Assembly (NCBI RefSeq): GCF_009498035.1
Contig: NZ_CP034550.1
Location: 186,001 to 250,000, forward strand
DNA from: Saccharothrix syringae
Lineage (GTDB): Bacteria > Actinomycetota > Actinomycetes > Mycobacteriales > Pseudonocardiaceae
Length of the DNA stretch: 64,000 nucleotides
Reading direction: 5' to 3'
Shown: positions 59,804 through 64,000 of the stretch, in pieces
Numbering within the stretch: the stretch's first letter is position 1
How the letters are laid out: each line of letters begins with the position of its first letter
Program-made: the position numbers and the translations under genes
The notes under the pieces: model-generated
What the model saw: the letters and a program-made list of their open reading frames with translations, nothing else
Database searches by the model: none
What the model was told of the DNA's origin: nothing

Positions 59804-60096
59804 CACGAGTCGTAACCCCCGATGCACTCGACGCGGAGGTAGCCCCAGTCGTTGGGGCCGAAGTCCATGCTCGCCGCCCAGCCGTTGTAGACCGGGTGGG
59901 CGCCGGGCGTGTGGCCGATCTTGTTGCCGTAGGTCAGGGTGCGCTTGAAGTCGGCCGGGCCGGACGAGTGGTCGTAGTTGCCGTAGAAGCTCGCCGTCTG
60001 GCAGACCACGATGGCGTGTCTGGGCGGTACGGGGTCGGCCGCCGCCGTGCCGGCGGCGAGGAGCAGGGTGGCGCACGCGAGGGTCAGGGCCCGCAT
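59800..60096 (-). CDS. Small secreted protein, unknown function
   Basis: The 98-residue protein has a signal peptide (MRALTLACATLLLAAGTAAA) and a 75-residue mature part with two cysteines (VVCQTASF, RVECIGG) that may form a disulfide, plus GWAASMDFGPNDWGYL. I do not recognise a family; it is translationally coupled to the SH3-like gene. Confidence 0.75.
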   Translation of the reverse strand: MRALTLACATLLLAAGTAAADPVPPRHAIVVCQTASFYGNYDHSSGPADFKRTLTYGNKIGHTPGAHPVYNGWAASMDFGPNDWGYLRVECIGGYDSW

Positions 60097-60184
60097 GGCG
60101 TTCCTCCTTCACCGGGTGTTGACGCTGTCGGTGAAGAGTTTCCCGTGCCCGGTGTGAGGCGTCCAGGGCGGTTGGCTACACTGG

Positions 60185-60281
60185 CTTCGGACCTCGTGCG
60201 GCACACATCTCGCGAACCTCCCCAGGGCCGGAAGGCAGCAAGGATAAGCGGGCTCTGGTGGGTGCACGGGGTCCCCTTTCT
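60185..60281 (+). ncRNA. ffs: Signal recognition particle RNA, small bacterial type
   Basis: Sequence landmarks of the SRP 4.5S RNA are present: the closing stem GGACCTCGTGC (60189-60199) against GCACGGGGTCC (60264-60274), and the conserved domain-IV tip CAGGGCCGGAAGGCAGCAAGG with its GGAA tetraloop. A T-rich stretch follows. Ends are approximate by a few bases. The gene sits directly upstream of dnaX, a common actinobacterial arrangement. Confidence 0.93.
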
Positions 60282-60345
60282 TTTCCAGCCCCCTCACGTG
60301 CGAGGCCCGGCGGCGGTGTCGGACCCTCCCGGTAAGGTCGCCGAC

Positions 60346-62463
60346 GTGGCGCTCGCCCTCTACCGCAAGTACCGACCGGCCACCTTCGGCGAGGTGGTCG
60401 GGCAGGAGCACGTCACCGATCCGCTGCGCACCGCCCTGGGCGCGGGCCGGGTCAACCACGCGTACCTGTTCTCCGGGCCGCGCGGCTGCGGCAAGACCTC
60501 CAGCGCCCGCATCCTCGCCCGCTCGCTCAACTGCGTGAACGGGCCGACGCCCGACCCGTGCGGCGAGTGCAACTCGTGCGTCGGCCTGGCGCCCAACGGG
60601 CCCGGCAGCGTGGACGTGGTGGAGCTGGACGCGGCCAGCCACGGCGGCGTGGACGACGCCCGCGAGCTGCGCGACAAGGCGTTCTACGCGCCGGCCGAGT
60701 CGCGGTACCGGGTGTTCATCATCGACGAGGCCCACATGGTCACCACGCAGGGCTTCAACGCCCTGCTGAAGATCGTGGAGGAGCCGCCCGAGCACCTGAT
60801 CTTCATCTTCGCCACCACCGAGCCGGACAAGGTGCTGCCCACCATCCGCTCGCGCACCCACCACTACCCCTTCCGGCTGATCCCGCCGCGCGACATGCGG
60901 GCGCTGCTGGAGCGCAACTGCGCGGCCGAGGGCGTGCGGGTCGAACCTTCGGTGTTCCCGCTGGTCATCCGGGCGGGCGGCGGGTCCGCGCGCGACACGC
61001 AGTCGGTGATGGACCAGCTGCTGTCCGGCGCCGGGCCCGAGGGCGTGCGCTACGAGCGGGCGGTCGCGCTGCTCGGCGTCACCGACGTGGCGCTCATCGA
61101 CGACGTGGTGGACGGCCTGTCCAACGGCGACGGCGCGGCCGTGTTCGGCACCATCGACCGGCTGGTCGAGGCCGGTCACGACCCGCGGCGCTTCGCCTCG
61201 GACCTGCTCGACCGGCTGCGCGACCTGGTGCTGCTGCACGCCGTGCCCGACGCGGCCGACCGCGGCCTGGTCAACGCGCCCGACGACGAGCTGGCCAAGA
61301 TGGCGGCCCAGCGCGAGGCGACCCGGCCGGCGACGGTCACCCGGTGGGCCGAGGTGCTGCACCAGGGCCTGACCGAGATGCGCGGCTCCACCGCGCCCCG
61401 GCTGCTGCTGGAGCTGGTGGCCGCGCGGATGCTGCTGCCCTCGGTGGGCGACGTCGAGTCCGGGCTGCTGCAGCGGGTCGAGCAGCTCGAACGCCACGGC
61501 CCGCCCGCCGGTGTGCCCGCCGGGGGCGGGGTGGCCGCCGGTGCCCCGGGCGGAGCCGCGGGTGGGGGAGCCGCGGCCGGTCGGACCTTCCAGCGCCCTT
61601 CACAGCGCCCCGCGGACGCCCAGCCCGCCGCGGAACAGCCCGCCGCGGTCCAGCCGCCCGCGCCGCCGGCCGCGCCCCAGGCCGCTCCTGCCGCCCCCGT
61701 GGCCGCGCAGGCCGTGGCCGCCCCCGCCGCGCAGGTCGCACCGCCCGAGCGCCCCGCCCCGGAGCCCCCGGTCCCGCAGGCCCAACCCGCCGAGTGGCCC
61801 GCCCCGGCCACGCCCACTCCCGCCGCACCCGCCGCACCGCAGCCCGAGCCGCAGGCCGAGCAGGCCGCCCCGGCACCGGCCGGCGGCGGCATCGACGTGG
61901 CCGAGGTGCGCAGGCGCTGGTCGGAGCTGCTGGGCGTGGTCCGCGGCACCAGCCGCAGCACCGAGGCGATGCTCACCAACGCCACCGTGGTCGAGGTGGA
62001 CGGCACCGCGGTCACCCTGGCCCACCCGTCCGCCCCGCTGGCCCGCCGGCTGGCCGAGGCGCGCAACGCCGACGCCATCGCCGGCGCGTTCGCCCAGGTC
62101 CTGGGCGGTACGTGGCAGGTCAGGTGCGTGCACGGCGACGCCGCGACCGCCGCCGCCGCGACCCGCCCGGCCCAACCCCGGCAGCAGCGACCCGCGCCGA
62201 CCCGGCCCAGCCAGGCCCAGCAGCGCCGGCCCGAGCCGACCCGCCAGGCACCGCCCGGCAGACCGGCGCCCGTCGACGACATCCCGCCGCCGCCGGAGCC
62301 GCCCGAGCCGGACGACCCCCTGCCGCCGGAACCGGTCGACGAGGAGGAGATGCTGGCCGAGGCCGCCCGGCCGAACGAGGACGGTGAACAGGGCCTCGAC
62401 CCCGAGGCGGTGGTGCTCAAGCTCCTGGCAGACGAGCTGGGTGCTCGCCCGTTGAAGGGCTGA
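60346..62463 (+). CDS. dnaX: DNA polymerase III subunits gamma/tau
   Basis: The 705-residue clamp-loader ATPase has Walker [11 protein letters not shown] (about 44-53), a zinc module with C63, C72, C75 and C78, Walker B FIIDEAH and sensor/arginine-finger regions. After about residue 385 comes a 150-residue Ala/Pro/Gln-rich linker, then a conserved tau-like region ([26 protein letters not shown]). A short acidic C-terminal end follows. No programmed frameshift heptamer was looked for in detail. The GTG at 60346 begins [11 protein letters not shown]. It heads the dnaX-ebfC-recR block. Confidence 0.96.
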   Translation: MALALYRKYRPATFGEVVGQEHVTDPLRTALGAGRVNHAYLFSGPRGCGKTSSARILARSLNCVNGPTPDPCGECNSCVGLAPNGPGSVDVVELDAASHGGVDDARELRDKAFYAPAESRYRVFIIDEAHMVTTQGFNALLKIVEEPPEHLIFIFATTEPDKVLPTIRSRTHHYPFRLIPPRDMRALLERNCAAEGVRVEPSVFPLVIRAGGGSARDTQSVMDQLLSGAGPEGVRYERAVALLGVTDVALIDDVVDGLSNGDGAAVFGTIDRLVEAGHDPRRFASDLLDRLRDLVLLHAVPDAADRGLVNAPDDELAKMAAQREATRPATVTRWAEVLHQGLTEMRGSTAPRLLLELVAARMLLPSVGDVESGLLQRVEQLERHGPPAGVPAGGGVAAGAPGGAAGGGAAAGRTFQRPSQRPADAQPAAEQPAAVQPPAPPAAPQAAPAAPVAAQAVAAPAAQVAPPERPAPEPPVPQAQPAEWPAPATPTPAAPAAPQPEPQAEQAAPAPAGGGIDVAEVRRRWSELLGVVRGTSRSTEAMLTNATVVEVDGTAVTLAHPSAPLARRLAEARNADAIAGAFAQVLGGTWQVRCVHGDAATAAAATRPAQPRQQRPAPTRPSQAQQRRPEPTRQAPPGRPAPVDDIPPPPEPPEPDDPLPPEPVDEEEMLAEAARPNEDGEQGLDPEAVVLKLLADELGARPLKG

Positions 62464-62516
62464 TCGACGCGGCTACGCTGGTGAGCAGCGGCAAACCCGG
62501 AAGAGAGGAACCCGCG

Positions 62517-62864
62517 GTGCAACCCGGTGGGCCCAACATCCAGCAGATCCTCCAGCAGGCGCAGGAGATGCAGCAGAAGCTCGCGGCCACCCAGCAGGAG
62601 CTGGCCGAGTCCGAGCTGACCGGTACCGCGGGCGGCGGTCTGGTGACCGCCGTCGTGACCGGCGGCGGTGAGCTCAAGCGCCTGGACATCGACCCGAAGG
62701 TGGTCGACCCCGACGACGTGGAGACCCTGTCCGACCTGGTGGTGGCCGCCGTGCGCGACGCCAACCGGGCCGCCCAGGAACTGGCGGCCCAGAAGATGGG
62801 CCCGCTGGCCGCCGGCATGGGCGGGATGGACGACCTCGGCGGTCTCGGGAAGCTGTTCGGCTGA
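62517..62864 (+). CDS. YbaB/EbfC nucleoid-associated protein
   Basis: The 115-residue DNA-binding protein has a Gln-rich coiled-coil start ([22 protein letters not shown]), the conserved [22 protein letters not shown] core and a C-terminal helix. Its stop overlaps the recR start (TGATG). The GTG at 62517 follows AGAGAGGAA. It is the standard neighbour of dnaX and recR. Confidence 0.94.
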   Translation: MQPGGPNIQQILQQAQEMQQKLAATQQELAESELTGTAGGGLVTAVVTGGGELKRLDIDPKVVDPDDVETLSDLVVAAVRDANRAAQELAAQKMGPLAAGMGGMDDLGGLGKLFG

Positions 62865-63457
62865 TGTACGAGGGGCCCGTCCAGGACCTGATCGACGAAC
62901 TCGGCCGCCTGCCGGGCGTCGGTCCCAAGAGCGCGCAGCGCATCGCCTTCCACCTGCTCGCCGCGGACCCGGCCGACATCGGCCGGCTCCAGGACGCCTT
63001 GCAGAAGGTCAAGGACGGCGTGGTGTTCTGCGACGTGTGCGGCAACGTCTCGGCCGAGACGACCTGCCGCATCTGCCGCGACCCGCGCCGCGACGTGACG
63101 CTCATCTGCGTGGTGGAGGAGCCGAAGGACGTGCTCGCGGTGGAGCGCACCCGGGAGTTCAAGGGTCGCTACCACGTCCTGGGCGGCGCGCTCGACCCGC
63201 TGTCGGGCGTCGGGCCGGACCAGCTGCGCATCAAGCAGCTGCTCACCCGCATCGGCACGGACGTCAACGAGGTCATCATCGCCACCGACCCCAACACCGA
63301 GGGCGAGGCCACCGCCACCTACCTGGTGCGGATGCTGCGCGACTTCCCCGGCCTCACCGTCACCCGGCTCGCCTCCGGCCTGCCGATGGGCGGTGACCTG
63401 GAGTTCGCCGACGAGCTGACCCTCGGCCGGGCCCTGTCCGGCCGGCGCAGCATGTGA
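62864..63457 (+). CDS. recR: Recombination protein RecR
   Basis: The 197-residue recombination mediator has an N-terminal helix-hairpin-helix ([20 protein letters not shown]), a C4 zinc finger ([16 protein letters not shown]) and a Toprim domain ([47 protein letters not shown]). It loads RecA with RecF/RecO on gapped DNA. The start overlaps the ebfC stop. Confidence 0.96.
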   Translation: MYEGPVQDLIDELGRLPGVGPKSAQRIAFHLLAADPADIGRLQDALQKVKDGVVFCDVCGNVSAETTCRICRDPRRDVTLICVVEEPKDVLAVERTREFKGRYHVLGGALDPLSGVGPDQLRIKQLLTRIGTDVNEVIIATDPNTEGEATATYLVRMLRDFPGLTVTRLASGLPMGGDLEFADELTLGRALSGRRSM

Positions 63458-63954
63458 GGCTCGTCGCGGTCGACGGCCCGTCGGGCTCGGGCAAGACGAC
63501 GTACGCGGCGCGGCTGGCCGGCGAGCTGGGCGCGGGCGGGGCGGCCGTGGTGGTGGTCCCGACCGACCACTTCGCCACCTGGACCGACCCGGTCGCCTGG
63601 TGGCCGCGCCTGCTGCACGGGGTCCTGGAGCCCCTGTGGCGGGGCGAGGGCGGCTCCTACCGGCGGATGGACTGGTCGGAGGGCTGGCCCAGGCTGGGCG
63701 AGCGGGTCACCGTGCCGGTGCCGGACGTGCTGGTGCTCGAAGGCGTCTCGGCGGCGCGGCGCTGCCTCGCGCCACGCCTGGACGAGGCGGTCTGGGTGGA
63801 GCTGCCGGACCCGGCCGAGCGCCTGGCCAGGGCCGTGGCCCGGGACGGCGAGGCGAGCCGCGCCCACCTGGTGCGCTGGCAGGCGTTCGAGCGCGGCTGG
63901 TTCGCCGTGGACGGCACGAGGGAGCGCGCCGACCGGGTGGTCCTGGTCGACTGA
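63454..63954 (+). CDS. Uridine kinase-like P-loop protein
   Basis: The 166-residue P-loop kinase has Walker [16 protein letters not shown], the PTDHFATW substrate segment and the [13 protein letters not shown] strand. It should phosphorylate a small molecule such as uridine; the short length leaves the substrate open. The GTG start overlaps the recR stop (GTGA). The last 46 bases of the window hold no gene. Confidence 0.82.
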   Translation: MRLVAVDGPSGSGKTTYAARLAGELGAGGAAVVVVPTDHFATWTDPVAWWPRLLHGVLEPLWRGEGGSYRRMDWSEGWPRLGERVTVPVPDVLVLEGVSAARRCLAPRLDEAVWVELPDPAERLARAVARDGEASRAHLVRWQAFERGWFAVDGTRERADRVVLVD

Positions 63955-64000
63955 ACCCGCTGGGGCGAACCCCACCCGCCCGCACACCGCCCCGCCCGGC

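Overview
The window is about 64 kb of very GC-rich bacterial chromosome with dense genes, many GTG/TTG starts, GTGA/ATGA stop-start overlaps and typical actinomycete families (GlxA-type AraC regulator, MT0933-like antitoxin, thioester-domain surface protein with an LAxTG sorting signal, actinomycete integrative element). Gene content points to a filamentous actinomycete of the Pseudonocardiaceae (Saccharothrix/Actinosynnema type). That placement is inference: no rRNA is present.

Layout. 1-784: 3' part of an acetoacetyl-CoA synthetase. 910-1111: tRNA-Ser(GCT) and tRNA-Arg(ACG). 1070-12601: an 11.5-kb actinomycete integrative and conjugative element (AICE) inserted in the 3' end of tRNA-Arg, bounded by a perfect 44-bp direct repeat. 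It carries integrase, excisionase, a RepSA-type initiator, an FtsK/TraSA-type transfer protein, regulators, an IS630-family insertion in its control region, and a lower-GC cargo pair (HAD hydrolase, HNH nuclease). 12754-12820: a second, degenerate tRNA-Arg 3' end with its own hairpin, a possible scar of an older integration. 12846-20953: GlxA-type regulator, a saccharopine-dehydrogenase-like reductase, a two-component system beside a MacB/FtsX-type ABC transporter, and an rRNA methyltransferase.

21038-28840 (minus strand) is the most interesting region. It is a compact putative RiPP (ribosomally made, modified peptide) operon: a PhyH-type dioxygenase, a 52-aa precursor-like peptide, an arginase-family enzyme, a radical SAM/SPASM maturase, a JmjC/cupin oxygenase, an MFS exporter, an aldo/keto reductase and a second, ribosomal-oxygenase-like JmjC protein. 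An arginase next to a maturase and an Arg-containing precursor suggests arginine-to-ornithine conversion in the peptide, combined with radical crosslinking or epimerisation and several hydroxylations. I do not recognise the combination as a characterised pathway.

29080-43545: a membrane protein/XRE regulator/oxidoreductase operon with two 20-bp operator-like palindromes, a serine hydrolase, an RNase Z-like MBL protein, a sugar-nucleotide epimerase-like protein, a possible peptide-ligase ATP-grasp protein, an orphan C5 cytosine methyltransferase, a DnaA-box cluster, a thioester-domain surface protein, an antitoxin-like small protein and a thiolase. 43571-54752: tandem paralogous fibronectin-like membrane-anchored proteins, prephenate dehydrogenase, a 27-bp minisatellite, an M20 amidohydrolase, TadA and its partner, tRNA-Ser(CGA), a three-repeat CRISPR remnant, a secreted nuclease and tRNA-Ser(GGA). 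54846-63954: a giant DUF4082-repeat protein, an iron-regulated siderophore-binding lipoprotein, two small secreted proteins, the SRP RNA gene, and the conserved dnaX-ebfC-recR block followed by a uridine-kinase-like protein.
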